A stretch of DNA of 64,000 nucleotides, from positions 186,001 to 250,000 of the forward strand of contig NZ_JAJUXI010000008.1 of the NCBI RefSeq assembly GCF_021390515.1, read 5' to 3'. The position numbers were made by a program, and so were the translations under genes. This DNA is from Dyadobacter sp. CY326 (GTDB lineage Bacteria; Bacteroidota; Bacteroidia; Cytophagales; Spirosomataceae). The notes beneath the pieces are model-generated. The model was not told the DNA's origin, made no database searches, and saw only the letters and a list, made by a program, of their open reading frames with translations. This document shows positions 1 to 9,516 of the stretch, one piece after another; position 1 is the first letter of the stretch; each line of letters begins with the position of its first letter.

Positions 1-44
1 AAACCAGCAAAAGCCACCAGAATTCCGATTGTCAGAATAAACAT
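1..44 (-). CDS. Possible 5' end of a small membrane protein, cut by the window edge
   Basis: Read on the minus strand, an ATG at 44-42 opens a frame that stays open to base 1 and encodes about 14 residues, beginning MFILTIGILVAFAG. The stretch is strongly hydrophobic, like the first membrane segment or signal peptide of a short envelope protein. Too little is visible to name a family. The frame could also be chance, so the call is tentative. Bases 45-243 between it and the sulfatase remnant hold nothing I recognise. Confidence 0.35.
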   Translation of the reverse strand, partial: MFILTIGILVAFAG

Positions 45-243
45 GATAAATCAATTTATATCTTAGCTAAGTCACCGAAGATTATTTTTTGGCAACAAAC
101 GCGTGCCGTTGCATGCCAGGTGAAAGCCACCCGACATAATGCTATCATTATCAAAATGTTAGTAAGTAAAAATACGATCATTCATGACTAAATATGCAAA
201 AATCGGCCTATCATTTTGATTCGGTTTTATCAATATGATAGGA

Positions 244-507
244 TTACAAAGAAAACCGGTCGGGCTTACCATCGAATGCCGGATTTTTGAAATAACCATT
301 TCCCGGCCAAAGTGGCTTGATAAGGCCGCTTTCCCACAATGAATCAATGTTCGGGGTCCGGTGACATGGATTTCCGTAACAGGAAAGATTGGTGTAACCC
401 AGATCGTCCGCCATAATGAAGACAATGTTGGGTTTTGTATTTTGTCCAAAACCTGTAAGCGAAACCAGAAAAGTCAGCGCGGCGATCAGGTAAAATCTGA
501 TGTTCAT
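244..507 (-). pseudogene. Truncated sulfatase remnant (secreted arylsulfatase type)
   Basis: The frame starts with a signal peptide (MNIRFYLIAALTFLVSLTGFGQ) and continues with the sulfatase N-terminal signature KPNIVFIMADDLGYTNLSCYG, which carries the two adjacent metal-binding Asp residues. It then leaves the family pattern after PNIDSL and ends about 25 residues later at a stop. A complete sulfatase has roughly 450-550 residues; the formylglycine motif C/S-x-P-x-R and all later metal and substrate residues are absent. No further sulfatase sequence was seen between the stop and base 1. I read it as a gene cut down by deletion, with an unrelated tail. An alternative ATG at 528 would add seven residues before the signal peptide. 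Confidence 0.65.
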
Positions 508-615
508 GGCATCAATGTTGTCCACCATAATAGAAGTGTAGTCAGGGTTTTTACCTACCTTGGATCATCTTACATTGAACATATTACCAACCACAACGCC
601 GTAAAAGGATAGCAT

Positions 616-3600
616 GTGAGCAAGAACGAAATGCATAAGGAAGAAAAATCCGACCAATTTCCAGCTGCCTCAGAGCAAAAGGCGCAGCCACTTGTTGTTG
701 GCATCGGGGCATCAGCCGGGGGCGTGGAAGCATTGGTCGAGTTTTTTGAGCAAGTGACCCCGGATTCCGGCATCGCCTATGTGGTGATCTTGCATTTGTC
801 GCCCGACTACGACAGCCAATTAACCGAAGTGCTTGCCCAAGTGACGTCCATTCCGGTCACCAGGGTGACAGAAAAAGTTTTCATCCAGCCTAATAACGTG
901 TATGTTGTCCCACCGGACCGGCACTTGCAAATGCAGGACGACCACGTCACGGTTTCGCCCAACATTCGTGTTGAGGAACGCCGTGCGCCTGTGGATATTT
1001 TCTTTCGCTCACTGGCCGAATCACACGGGCCAATGGCAGTCGGGGTGATTTTGTCAGGAACCGGAGCAAATGGTTCGATGGGCCTGAAAAGGATTAAGGA
1101 GAATGGCGGGGCTGTTTTTGTACAACATCCGCGGGAAGCGGAGTTCAATGAAATGCCGCGCCAAGCCATCGCCACCAACCTGGTCGACGACATATTATCT
1201 GTGTCCGAAATTCCTGCAAAGCTTGTTTCATATCGCGATAGCCTGGGAAGAGTGTCGATTCGTGCCGAGGCTGAAATGCGGCCCGAGGATCAGCAGCAGG
1301 CATTGCGCGAGATATTTACCCACCTGCGCCTACGCACGGGCCATGACTTTTCCAATTATAAGAGGCCTACGCTGATGCGCAGGTTTGAGCGCCGGATCAA
1401 TGTCCGTAACCTGCCAGACCTCCCGACTTACGCAGCATTCCTGCGTGACAACCCGGAGGAAATCCAGGCTCTGCTTAAAGATTTATTGATTTCAGTCACC
1501 AACTTTTTCCGTGATAACAAGCCCTTTTTGGCACTGGAAAAAGACATACTTCCGATTATTGCCCGGCAGCAAGGCGCTGAGGGTGTTGTGCGCATATGGG
1601 TCGCTGGCTGCGCTACGGGCGAGGAAGCATACACGCTCGCAATGCTCATGGCCGAGCTTACAATGGATATGATTGATGCACCCAAAGTGCAGATCTTTGC
1701 CACTGATATTGACGAAGCAGCCATCACCATTGCCAGGGAAGGCCGTTATACGCTTAATGATGCCGCTGACATTTCTCCCGAGCGGTTGCGCCGGTTTTTG
1801 GTGCCAGACGGAGACGAATTCAAGATCCGTCAGGAAATTCGCGAGTTGGTGCTGTTTGCCCACCATAATGTTTTAAAAGATCCGCCTTTTTCCAGAATTG
1901 ACCTCATCACCTGCCGCAACCTTTTGATCTATTTCAATAGTGTGGCACAGGAACGGGTCATGGAAACTTTTCATTTTGCATTAAAGCCAGGGGGTTACTT
2001 GTTGCTTGGGCTTTCAGAAACTACCGACGGCGCGGGTGATTTGTTTGCCAATGTCAGCCGTGAAAACCACATTTACCAAAGCCGCCCCGTTTCGGTCCGT
2101 GCCTATCCGGTGCCGGAAAACACATTGTTAATTCCTTCGGGAAGAAAACCGACGCAGGACACCGCAATGCCAAAAGATAGCCGCTCTTTGCCGAGCCGGC
2201 TCAACTTTGGGGATCTGCATCAGCAGCTTTTGGAACAATATGCGCCGCCTTCGATCATTGTCAATGAGGAATATGACATTCTGCATTTGTCTGAACGGGC
2301 GGGGCTTTATCTGCATGTGGCGGGTGGTGAGCCTTCCAAAAACCTGCTCAAACTGATCCGACCTGAGCTTCGTCTTGAACTTCGAACTGCATTTTATCAG
2401 GCTGTTCAACAAAAATCCAATGTGCAGGCTCCCAATCTTCGGGTGCGGATTGATGAGAAAACACAAACATTGACGTTGCATGTGCGCCCGGTCCTGGACG
2501 AAGATGACAGTTCGAGAAGCAATCCTGCAAGGGGTTTTTTATTGGTAATTTTTGAGCCAACTGGGCTGCATACCGGCCCCACAACCAGTGTCCTGGCTTC
2601 CGAAGAGCCCATGGCACGACAGCTGGAAGAAGAACTGGTTCATATCAAAGCGCAGCTGCGGACTTCCAGTGAGCAGCACGAAACCCAGGCAGAAGAGCTG
2701 AAAGCCTCTAACGAAGAGCTGCAAGCGATGAATGAGGAACTGCGTTCTGCGGCGGAAGAGCTGGAAACCAGCAAAGAAGAATTGCAATCGATCAATGAGG
2801 AATTGTCTACGGTCAACCAGGAATTGAAGGTTAAGGTTGACGAAATTTCGATGACCCGGAGCAACCTGCAAAACCTGATCAACTCAACGGATCTTGCAAC
2901 CCTATTTTTAGACCGCAGCCTTCGGGTAAATCTCTTTACGCCGGCTGCGCGCAACATCTTCAATTTGATCCCATCGGACAGCGGCCGCCCTCTAACCGAC
3001 ATTACTAACCGGTTGGTTTATGATGAACTGGTAAGGGATGCGGAAGCCGTTCTTGATAAGCTGCAACCCGTTGAACGCGAAGTCGAAACGGGTGATGGCC
3101 GGCTGTTTTTAATGCGTGTGTTACCCTATCGCACGGCGGAAGACCGCATTAATGGTGTGGTGCTGACATTCGTTGACATTTCGAGACGCAAGGCGGCAGA
3201 AGAAGCCGTCCGCCAGTCCGAAGAGCGCATGCGCCTGGTGTTCGAAAGCGCCAGAGATTACGCCATTCTTACACTCGACCTCCAAGGCCGGGTGTCAAGC
3301 TGGAGCCTTGGCGCGCAAATGATGATGGGTTATTCCGAAGAATCAATCTTGGGCAAGCACGGCGATATTTTCTTTACATCCGAAGACAGGCAAAACGGCG
3401 TTCCTGAATATGAGCAGCAAACTGCGCGTGAGCTGGGTTATGCGGTAAACGAGCGCTGGCATGTGCGCAAGGACACAACGCGCTTCTGGGCATCTGGTTC
3501 TATGTCTCCATTGAAGGATGCGCATGGAAAACTCCTGGGCTATGTCAAGATCATGCGTGATCTAACAGAGCGGCGCGCTGCCGAAGAGGCGCGTTCCTTC

Positions 3601-5880
3601 CTGGCTGCCATCGTCGAATCCTCTCAGGATGCGATCATGACTGTCAATTTTGAAGGCGTCATCACCAGCTGGAACCATGCTGCCCAGGACCTTTATGGCT
3701 ATTCGCCCGCACAGGCCATTGGTCAGCCACTGACGATGCTAACCTTGCCCGAAGACCTGAGCCAGATTTTAATGGATACGGAGAAGATCAAGGTTTCTGA
3801 CAGAGTTGAAATTTTTGATGCAGTGCGCGTCAACAAAGATGGGCGCGAGATGCAGCTGGAAGTAATCATGTCGCCCGTGAAGAATGCGGGTGGCCAGGTT
3901 ATCGGGGTTTCGACCATTGCGCGAGACATTACATCGCGCAAGCAAGCTGAGCATGCGCAAGCGCTCAAAAACTTTACTTTGCAGCAGCAAACCGAGTCGC
4001 TGGCTAGCACGGGAAGCTGGGAATACGATCGCGCAACTTCGGAATTCATCTGGTCAGAGGGAATGTATCAGTTGTTTGGCCTCCCGCTGGGCCAGCCGGT
4101 TCACACCAATATTTATCTCGACTACACCATCAATGCTGACAAGGAAGCTGCCCAGCAGTTTACCAATTGGCTTCTGGCAGGCACCGAACCTATTGAGCAG
4201 GTCCTTCGCATTCACGCGGAAAACACGGTAAAATATCTGAAAATTAAAGGATTGGCTCTACCGAACGGGGACGAGTCGCCAGTCAAGGCGCTGGGAACGG
4301 ACTGGGACATTACCGAACAGATCCTGGCTCAGGAGCAGATCAGGCAGAGTGAAGCACAGCTCAGGACTCTTGTTGAGAATACGCCAGATGTCATAACGCG
4401 CTGGGATACAAACCTCCGTTTGCTTTTTGCCAACAATGCATTTATCGGTAAATCGGGGCAAACGCTGGACGACTTGATCGGCAAGACCAATACGCAAATG
4501 GGACAACCGGAAGAGATTGCGGTGCCCTATATGGACAAACTCCAGCAAACCTTTGACACCGGCAAACCCCAGGAACATTACAACTCATTTCCAACCCCGA
4601 AGGGACGCTTTGACTATTATTCGCGCATGGTGCCTGAGCGCGGGCCAGACGGTTCCGTTGTGAGTGTGCTGGCTATCGCCCGCGACATTACTGAACTGCA
4701 AAGTGCCCAGCAGCAAACACGCCAGATGGCCGAAAACCTGCAAGCAGTGCTCGACGCTTCGCCTGCCAGCATTGGCCTGTTAAAAGCCGTCAGAGATCAA
4801 CAAGATGCCAACAAGGTGACTGGATTTGAGCTTGCTGTGGGCAACCAGAAGCTGGCTGAATTCTTTGACGAGCCACTTCACGAGCTGTTGGGAAAACCCG
4901 CTGAACACTTTGAAACATTGTTATGGGGACAACAGACGCTTGAATTTCTGACGCAGGTTTATCGTGACAATAACCCACGTTATGACGAAAAACACCTCAA
5001 TTCTGACGGTCAGGATCGCTGGTTTGCCGTGGCTGTCAGCCGCCAGGACGACGGCGTGGTGCTCACCGGACTTGATATCACAGGACTGAAAAAGGCGCAG
5101 GCGCAACAGCAATACTGGCTCGAAGAGCTTCAAAATGCCAATCAAAGTGCCCAAACCGTTGCCCAGCTTCGCGAAGCGCTTAAAGAACGCGGGGAGCTGC
5201 TTCGGTCTGCGTCACACGATTTGCGAGGACAGGTCGGCGTGATAGCTTCGGCTGCACAGCTGCTTGGCATGTCCGGCGGTGACGTGGATAATAATGTTTT
5301 GGTTCAAATGATCCAGCGCAACACGCAGCAGATGACGCAGCTTATGAGTGGCCTGCTGGATTTTGCCCGTTTGGAAGCGGCTCAGGAAGTGGCCCACATC
5401 AGCAAATTCGACGTGGCAGGGCTTTTGTATGAGCTCGTACAAAATACAGAGCCTTTTGCAAAAGAGCGAGGATTGTGGCTGAGAGCAGAAGGACTCCCGA
5501 GCCTGGTTGTAGAAAGCGATCCGGTTCAAATACGCAGGATTGCGCAAAACCTTTTGCTTAATGCATTAAAATATACCGAAGAAGGTGGCGTTACAATCAC
5601 CTGTGACAGGCTGACGGAATTACCCGGCTGGCATTTCACAGTTACGGACACAGGGCCAGGGTTGCCATCGGGGCTGCTTGCCCGACTAAAAGGAGAGCCG
5701 GAGCAGCAAGTCGAGGGCGAGTTTACGACAGCATCGGGAAGGTCTGGTGGAGAGGGCATTGGCATTGCAATTGTTACCCGCCTGTGTGTTCTCCTTGGCG
5801 GCAAGTTTATTGTAGACAGTCATCCCGGGGCGGGCACTCGGTTTGAGATCCGCTTTATCGACCATCAAGTAAATGAATGA
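616..5880 (+). CDS. CheB-CheR-multi-PAS hybrid histidine kinase
   Basis: This 1754-residue protein joins a CheB methylesterase-like domain (about 25-210, with GIGASAGG and a following His), a CheR methyltransferase domain (about 225-490, with VAGCATGEEAYTLAM and RNLLIYF), a long coiled coil of EEL repeats (about 666-745), several PAS domains (about 755-1490), a HisKA domain with the phospho-acceptor His near 1533 in SASHDLRGQ, and an HATPase domain with N, G1 (DTGPGLP) and G2 (GEGIGI) boxes. No membrane segment is evident, so it is probably a cytoplasmic sensor kinase. The start is GTG at 616, with AAAGGAT just upstream; ATG at 631 is an alternative. The catalytic Asp expected in the CheB GTGxDG motif is Asn here. 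A receiver protein follows 48 bp downstream and is the likely phosphorylation partner. Confidence 0.93.
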   Translation: MSKNEMHKEEKSDQFPAASEQKAQPLVVGIGASAGGVEALVEFFEQVTPDSGIAYVVILHLSPDYDSQLTEVLAQVTSIPVTRVTEKVFIQPNNVYVVPPDRHLQMQDDHVTVSPNIRVEERRAPVDIFFRSLAESHGPMAVGVILSGTGANGSMGLKRIKENGGAVFVQHPREAEFNEMPRQAIATNLVDDILSVSEIPAKLVSYRDSLGRVSIRAEAEMRPEDQQQALREIFTHLRLRTGHDFSNYKRPTLMRRFERRINVRNLPDLPTYAAFLRDNPEEIQALLKDLLISVTNFFRDNKPFLALEKDILPIIARQQGAEGVVRIWVAGCATGEEAYTLAMLMAELTMDMIDAPKVQIFATDIDEAAITIAREGRYTLNDAADISPERLRRFLVPDGDEFKIRQEIRELVLFAHHNVLKDPPFSRIDLITCRNLLIYFNSVAQERVMETFHFALKPGGYLLLGLSETTDGAGDLFANVSRENHIYQSRPVSVRAYPVPENTLLIPSGRKPTQDTAMPKDSRSLPSRLNFGDLHQQLLEQYAPPSIIVNEEYDILHLSERAGLYLHVAGGEPSKNLLKLIRPELRLELRTAFYQAVQQKSNVQAPNLRVRIDEKTQTLTLHVRPVLDEDDSSRSNPARGFLLVIFEPTGLHTGPTTSVLASEEPMARQLEEELVHIKAQLRTSSEQHETQAEELKASNEELQAMNEELRSAAEELETSKEELQSINEELSTVNQELKVKVDEISMTRSNLQNLINSTDLATLFLDRSLRVNLFTPAARNIFNLIPSDSGRPLTDITNRLVYDELVRDAEAVLDKLQPVEREVETGDGRLFLMRVLPYRTAEDRINGVVLTFVDISRRKAAEEAVRQSEERMRLVFESARDYAILTLDLQGRVSSWSLGAQMMMGYSEESILGKHGDIFFTSEDRQNGVPEYEQQTARELGYAVNERWHVRKDTTRFWASGSMSPLKDAHGKLLGYVKIMRDLTERRAAEEARSFLAAIVESSQDAIMTVNFEGVITSWNHAAQDLYGYSPAQAIGQPLTMLTLPEDLSQILMDTEKIKVSDRVEIFDAVRVNKDGREMQLEVIMSPVKNAGGQVIGVSTIARDITSRKQAEHAQALKNFTLQQQTESLASTGSWEYDRATSEFIWSEGMYQLFGLPLGQPVHTNIYLDYTINADKEAAQQFTNWLLAGTEPIEQVLRIHAENTVKYLKIKGLALPNGDESPVKALGTDWDITEQILAQEQIRQSEAQLRTLVENTPDVITRWDTNLRLLFANNAFIGKSGQTLDDLIGKTNTQMGQPEEIAVPYMDKLQQTFDTGKPQEHYNSFPTPKGRFDYYSRMVPERGPDGSVVSVLAIARDITELQSAQQQTRQMAENLQAVLDASPASIGLLKAVRDQQDANKVTGFELAVGNQKLAEFFDEPLHELLGKPAEHFETLLWGQQTLEFLTQVYRDNNPRYDEKHLNSDGQDRWFAVAVSRQDDGVVLTGLDITGLKKAQAQQQYWLEELQNANQSAQTVAQLREALKERGELLRSASHDLRGQVGVIASAAQLLGMSGGDVDNNVLVQMIQRNTQQMTQLMSGLLDFARLEAAQEVAHISKFDVAGLLYELVQNTEPFAKERGLWLRAEGLPSLVVESDPVQIRRIAQNLLLNALKYTEEGGVTITCDRLTELPGWHFTVTDTGPGLPSGLLARLKGEPEQQVEGEFTTASGRSGGEGIGIAIVTRLCVLLGGKFIVDSHPGAGTRFEIRFIDHQVNE

Positions 5881-5928
5881 TAGCATGACAGAGATGGGAA
5901 TTGCCCATAACACTATAATTAATTACGA

Positions 5929-6354
5929 ATGCCACAGTCACGCCTCATTTATTTAGTAGACGACAGCAAAGATTACCGTTTTTTAGTTGAGCAGGTTTTT
6001 AAGATGTTTTTGCCGCAGCATCAGGTGCGGTTTTTTGCAGACGGTTCTGAGCTTGCCGACGACCTGGACTTGCTTGCAGCGCAGCATTCCGTTTTGCCCC
6101 GGGTAATTATCTTGGACATTGATATGCCCGTTTTAAATGGTTTTCAGACGCTTATGAGATTGAAAAATCATGATTACTGGAAGGCTGTGCCGGTAATCAT
6201 GATGACCAACCGCGAACAGGCCGCCTTTCGTCATGAAAGCTTTCGGTTAAAGGCAAGCGCATTTTCGTTGAAGCCAATGGATATTATGGAAATCAAAACT
6301 GTTATGACTGCCATTTGCGAACACGAAGGTGATTTTACAGCATTGTATGATTGA
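5929..6354 (+). CDS. Single-domain response regulator
   Basis: This 141-residue protein consists of one receiver domain: acidic pair DD at 11-12, phospho-acceptor Asp about 63 in LDIDMPVLNG, Thr in MMTNRE and the conserved Lys in LKP near 115. It has no output domain, so it probably acts by protein contact or as a phosphorelay intermediate. It lies 48 bp after the CheB-CheR-PAS kinase on the same strand and is most simply its cognate receiver; the pairing is inferred from position. Confidence 0.92.
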   Translation: MPQSRLIYLVDDSKDYRFLVEQVFKMFLPQHQVRFFADGSELADDLDLLAAQHSVLPRVIILDIDMPVLNGFQTLMRLKNHDYWKAVPVIMMTNREQAAFRHESFRLKASAFSLKPMDIMEIKTVMTAICEHEGDFTALYD

Positions 6355-6438
6355 TGATTTAACCAACAAGCTTTAAGATTCAATTAAACGAAGCGCGGTA
6401 GTCAGAAGGGATTTGCTGGTTCGCTGGCACAATTCAAC

Positions 6439-7431
6439 CTACATTTCAAAAGAAACTCCTGTCATATCTTCGGTAAATTGCCACAAACGTTTTGCGGAAG
6501 TTTCGTCTAACGAATATGGCTTGACACCGGTTGAAAATCCCTGCCCCTCAGCCAATTCGGCAATGTTCACGTCTTCACAATACACGCCGCCAATGTCGGC
6601 AAGGGACGGACTTGTTGCACACCAGATGGTTGTTGCTGCGCCTTGCGGAATGGTTTTAAGCGATTCGATAACCTCCGGAATTATATTCCCTTTGTCATCA
6701 TAAAAGCCGAATTGCTGCAAAATTTCCAGAGGCGCTTCCCTGACCAGTTCGGTTCCCCAAATGTTGCCTGGGTGCACGGCATAAGCCCTTATGCCAAACG
6801 CTTTGGCGCGATTGTCCAGTTCGAGCGAAAAGAGGTTTACAGCTGTTTTGGATTGCCCGTAAGCCTGCAATGTTTGATATTCCTGCGTTTCAAAATTCGG
6901 GTCTTCGAAATTGAAAGGTGCAAACTGGTGTCCCTGAGAAGAAATGTTGATCACTCTGGCTCCGTTTGCTTTTTTTAATGCGCCCCATAACCTGGCAGTC
7001 AGCTGAAAAGTTGCCAGATAGTTCGTGGCTAACTGCGATTCAATCCCGCGACTGTTTCTGCGCAACGGCACGAACATGATTCCTGCATTGTTGATGAGCA
7101 GATGCAATGGTCTGTCAGATGCTAAAAATTTAGTCGCGAAAGCGTTAATGGAATCCGGCTCCATCAGGTCCATTTCTTCGATCTCCACTCGGGCAATGTC
7201 CTTCAAATTTTCCTTGGCCTTATCAATGCTTCTGGCAGGCACGATCACCGTCGCTCCTGCATTTGCAAGCGTTTTGGTCGTCTCCAAACCAATGCCTGTG
7301 TAGCCGCCCGTTACGATGGCAATTTTTCCTGTCAAATCAATTCCCTTAATGACGTCATTAGCAGTGGATGTGGCCGAAAACCCCGATTGAATCGGCTTTT
7401 GGGCTGCTCCGTCGTAATTATTTTGTTGCAT
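6439..7431 (-). CDS. Short-chain dehydrogenase/reductase (330 aa, retinol-dehydrogenase-like)
   Basis: An NAD(P)-dependent SDR oxidoreductase. It shows the Rossmann motif TGGYTGIG at 41-48, NNAG at 114-117, the catalytic Ser in INISS near 165, and Tyr191/Lys195 in YGQSK. At 330 residues it is longer than classical SDRs, with about 30 extra N-terminal residues, in line with the WWOX/protochlorophyllide-reductase-like subgroup. Substrate is unknown. It is 44 bp downstream of a broken SDR gene on the same strand, so the two probably share a promoter facing the divergent HxlR regulator. Confidence 0.9.
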   Translation of the reverse strand: MQQNNYDGAAQKPIQSGFSATSTANDVIKGIDLTGKIAIVTGGYTGIGLETTKTLANAGATVIVPARSIDKAKENLKDIARVEIEEMDLMEPDSINAFATKFLASDRPLHLLINNAGIMFVPLRRNSRGIESQLATNYLATFQLTARLWGALKKANGARVINISSQGHQFAPFNFEDPNFETQEYQTLQAYGQSKTAVNLFSLELDNRAKAFGIRAYAVHPGNIWGTELVREAPLEILQQFGFYDDKGNIIPEVIESLKTIPQGAATTIWCATSPSLADIGGVYCEDVNIAELAEGQGFSTGVKPYSLDETSAKRLWQFTEDMTGVSFEM

Positions 7432-7475
7432 GATTTTAAAAATGTGTTGTTAATAGAAGGGGCCGTAATTCGTTA

Positions 7476-7969
7476 TTACAAACCATAAATCCCGCCCGAA
7501 ACGGATATTTTTTCTCCTGAAATCCAGCCTGCATCGTCCGATGCAAGAAACACCGCAACCTTTGCAATGTCATCCGGCTGACCCGTGCGACCGAGTGGCG
7601 TGTTGGCAACGAATTTGGTTTCGGCCTCGCTTCCGATAAAGCCGGCACTCGTTGAACCTTCCGTTTCCACAACGCCCGGCAAAATGGAATTGATCCGGAT
7701 ATTTCTGCCGCTGAACTCTTTTGATAAAGAAACGGTGATGGCGTCCAGCGCAGCTTTGGTCGCGGAATAGACCGATCCCGTGGGAAGCGGGGATTTGCCT
7801 GCTTCGGAACTGATGTTGATCATGTTACAACTTTGTCCGCTCCTTCTTTACTCGATGCGTAATTCACGACTACATTTGCGCCTTCTGCCGCAAAATACTT
7901 CGCTATCGCAGCGCCTATGCCTTTTGAGGCACCGGTTACCACTGCTACTTTGTTCTCTAATTTGCCCAC
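7476..7969 (-). pseudogene. Short-chain dehydrogenase broken by an internal deletion
   Basis: Two frames together give the two ends of one classical SDR. The upstream part (from GTG at 7969) reads [17 protein letters not shown] and runs to ADKVVT, where it stops at TGA. The downstream part starts with the overlapping ATG (the ATGA at 7823-7820) and reads [10 protein letters not shown], then the active-site VYSATKAA and a normal C-terminus ending SGGIYGL. In intact family members about 90-95 residues, including the NNAG motif, lie between these points. They are missing here, and the reading frame also shifts at the joint. The protein cannot form a complete Rossmann fold. Confidence that it is a decayed gene is high; a sequencing error alone would not remove about 280 bp. 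Confidence 0.88.
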
Positions 7970-7996
7970 TTTTTGATTCGTTTTACTTTTGAATTG

Positions 7997-8004
7997 CAAA
8001 GCTA
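7997..8004 (-). promoter_or_regulatory. Candidate -7 box of the SDR operon
   Basis: On the minus strand the sequence reads TAGCTTTG, a full match to the Bacteroidota TAnnTTTG element, 28 bp before the GTG start of the broken SDR gene. No clear -33 TTTG box is at the expected distance. The AGTAAC repeats lie directly upstream, where the HxlR regulator would control it. Confidence 0.5.
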
Positions 8005-8023
8005 GGTCGAATTGGTTTATCTT

Positions 8024-8072
8024 AGTAACTTTGTATCTAAAAGTAACAGTAACCTTCAAGTAACAAAGTAAC
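8024..8072. promoter_or_regulatory. Five AGTAAC repeats, probable HxlR operator
   Basis: The hexamer AGTAAC occurs five times in the same orientation at 8024, 8042, 8048, 8059 and 8067, just before the HxlR start codon and upstream of the divergent SDR promoter. HxlR-family proteins usually control divergent neighbours and themselves. Function is inferred from position and repetition. Confidence 0.6.
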
Positions 8073-8074
8073 TT

Positions 8075-8428
8075 ATGCAGTGCGTGCCCCGTCAAAGCGA
8101 CAAACACAAAAAGGAGATGAGGGCAGTCCAGGACTCCATGGACGTGCTGAGTGGCAAATGGAAGATTTCAATTATCTCTTCCATTTGCTATTATAACAAA
8201 AGGAGGTTTTCGGACATTCTCAACGACGTTGTCGGCATTTCCAACAAAATGCTGAGTAAAGAGTTGAAAGAACTGGAAATGAATCAGTTGATAAAGCGCA
8301 CAGTGTTAGACACGCAGCCCATCACCGTGCAGTACGAGCTCACGGATCATGGCCTGACATTGAAAACAATCATCGACAACCTGACCGCCTGGGGCACAGA
8401 ACATCGCAAGAAGATTATTGGAAACTAG
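8075..8428 (+). CDS. HxlR-family winged-helix transcriptional regulator
   Basis: A 117-residue DNA-binding protein of the HxlR/MarR-like winged-helix type. The family pattern is clear: [11 protein letters not shown] at about 25-35, RRFSDI, the recognition helix [14 protein letters not shown] and the wing QYELTDHG. A Cys lies near the N-terminus ([10 protein letters not shown]), as in redox- or aldehyde-sensing members of the family such as YodB and HypR. It is divergent from the SDR genes, and the repeats in the shared 105-bp region are the likely binding sites. Its stop codon overlaps that of the convergent monooxygenase gene. Confidence 0.92.
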   Translation: MQCVPRQSDKHKKEMRAVQDSMDVLSGKWKISIISSICYYNKRRFSDILNDVVGISNKMLSKELKELEMNQLIKRTVLDTQPITVQYELTDHGLTLKTIIDNLTAWGTEHRKKIIGN

Positions 8429-9447
8429 GAGCTTAAAACGCCTTCGTGCTGCACTCTTTTGAGGACTTCGTAACTGTGGATTCGCGCCTCCGGGTCATAA
8501 ATGTGGCTGGTAACCATCAATTCATCGAGCTGCGTATGTTTCTGAAAATAGGCAAGATCGGTTCCGACTCTTTTTCTGTCGCCGATAAAAGTGTATTTCA
8601 TCATTTGCCGCACCGCAGCCTCTTCATATTCTCCCCACAGCCCATCCATGCTTTCCACGGGCGGTTGCAATGGTCGGCGTTTGCCGGTTATGATTCCGGT
8701 TGCGAGCTGAAAAAACGAGGTGGCCAGCCGCTCGGCTTCCTGGCTGGTGTCCGCAGCGATCACATTGACGCAAGCCATGACATAAGGCTGCGCAAGATAT
8801 TGTGACGGTCTGAAATTCCTGCGGTAAAGTTCTATGGCGGTCAAAAAATGATTGGGTGCGAAATGGCTCGCAAAAGCATAAGGCAATCCAAAATGTGCAG
8901 CCAGGCGCGCGCTGTCTGTGCTCGAACCCAGAATCCAGATCGGAATGTCCAGCCCTTCGCCTGGAATTGCGCGAACTTTGGAATTGCTGTTTTCTGATGA
9001 AAAATAGGTTTGCAATGCAATCACATCCTCCGGAAAATCCTGGGCTGTTTCCATGTTATTGCGCCTCAGCGCACGAGCTGTAATCTGGTCCGTTCCGGGT
9101 GCGCGACCGAGTCCCAAGTCTATGCGGCCGGGGTAAAGTGACGCAAGTGTCCCAAATTGTTCGGCAATGACAAGCGGCGCGTGGTTAGGCAACATAATGC
9201 CGCCGCTGCCCACACGGATCGTTTTTGTGCCGCCGGCAATGTAGCCGATCAGCACAGAAGTGGCTGAACTTGCGACACTTTCCATGTTATGGTGCTCGGC
9301 AAGCCAATAACGGTTGTAGCCAAGCGCTTCGACCCGCTGTGCGAGTCGAAGGCTGTTCCCGAATGTTGTGGCTGCATTATTTCCCTCCGTGATCGGTGCG
9401 AGATCGAGAATGGAAAATGGAATATCCTGAATGAGTTTATCTGCCAT
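8425..9447 (-). CDS. LLM-class flavin-dependent oxidoreductase
   Basis: A 340-residue bacterial luciferase-like monooxygenase, expected to be a TIM barrel using FMN supplied by a reductase. Diagnostic stretches are RYWLAEHHN (about 47-55), [13 protein letters not shown] and the substrate/FMN-binding [14 protein letters not shown]. It resembles the MsnO8/YhbW-like group; the substrate is unknown. It converges with the HxlR gene and shares three bases with it at the stop codons. The length is normal for the family. Confidence 0.92.
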   Translation of the reverse strand: MADKLIQDIPFSILDLAPITEGNNAATTFGNSLRLAQRVEALGYNRYWLAEHHNMESVASSATSVLIGYIAGGTKTIRVGSGGIMLPNHAPLVIAEQFGTLASLYPGRIDLGLGRAPGTDQITARALRRNNMETAQDFPEDVIALQTYFSSENSNSKVRAIPGEGLDIPIWILGSSTDSARLAAHFGLPYAFASHFAPNHFLTAIELYRRNFRPSQYLAQPYVMACVNVIAADTSQEAERLATSFFQLATGIITGKRRPLQPPVESMDGLWGEYEEAAVRQMMKYTFIGDRKRVGTDLAYFQKHTQLDELMVTSHIYDPEARIHSYEVLKRVQHEGVLSS

Positions 9448-9516
9448 TTTATTTTATTATTTGCAAAATGTTTTTTGTCAAAACATCAAAAAAGATGTCG
9501 CTAACATTAAAACACT

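Noticed and set aside
807..5913. Many reading frames of 60-128 codons antisense to the large hybrid kinase
   Set aside because: They lie wholly within a strongly supported gene, match no family pattern, and are expected by chance in a GC-balanced long gene.
7820..7826. Programmed frameshift or reinitiation at the ATGA junction of the broken SDR
   Set aside because: Even with perfect frame restoration about 90 residues, including NNAG, would be missing, so deletion explains the data better.
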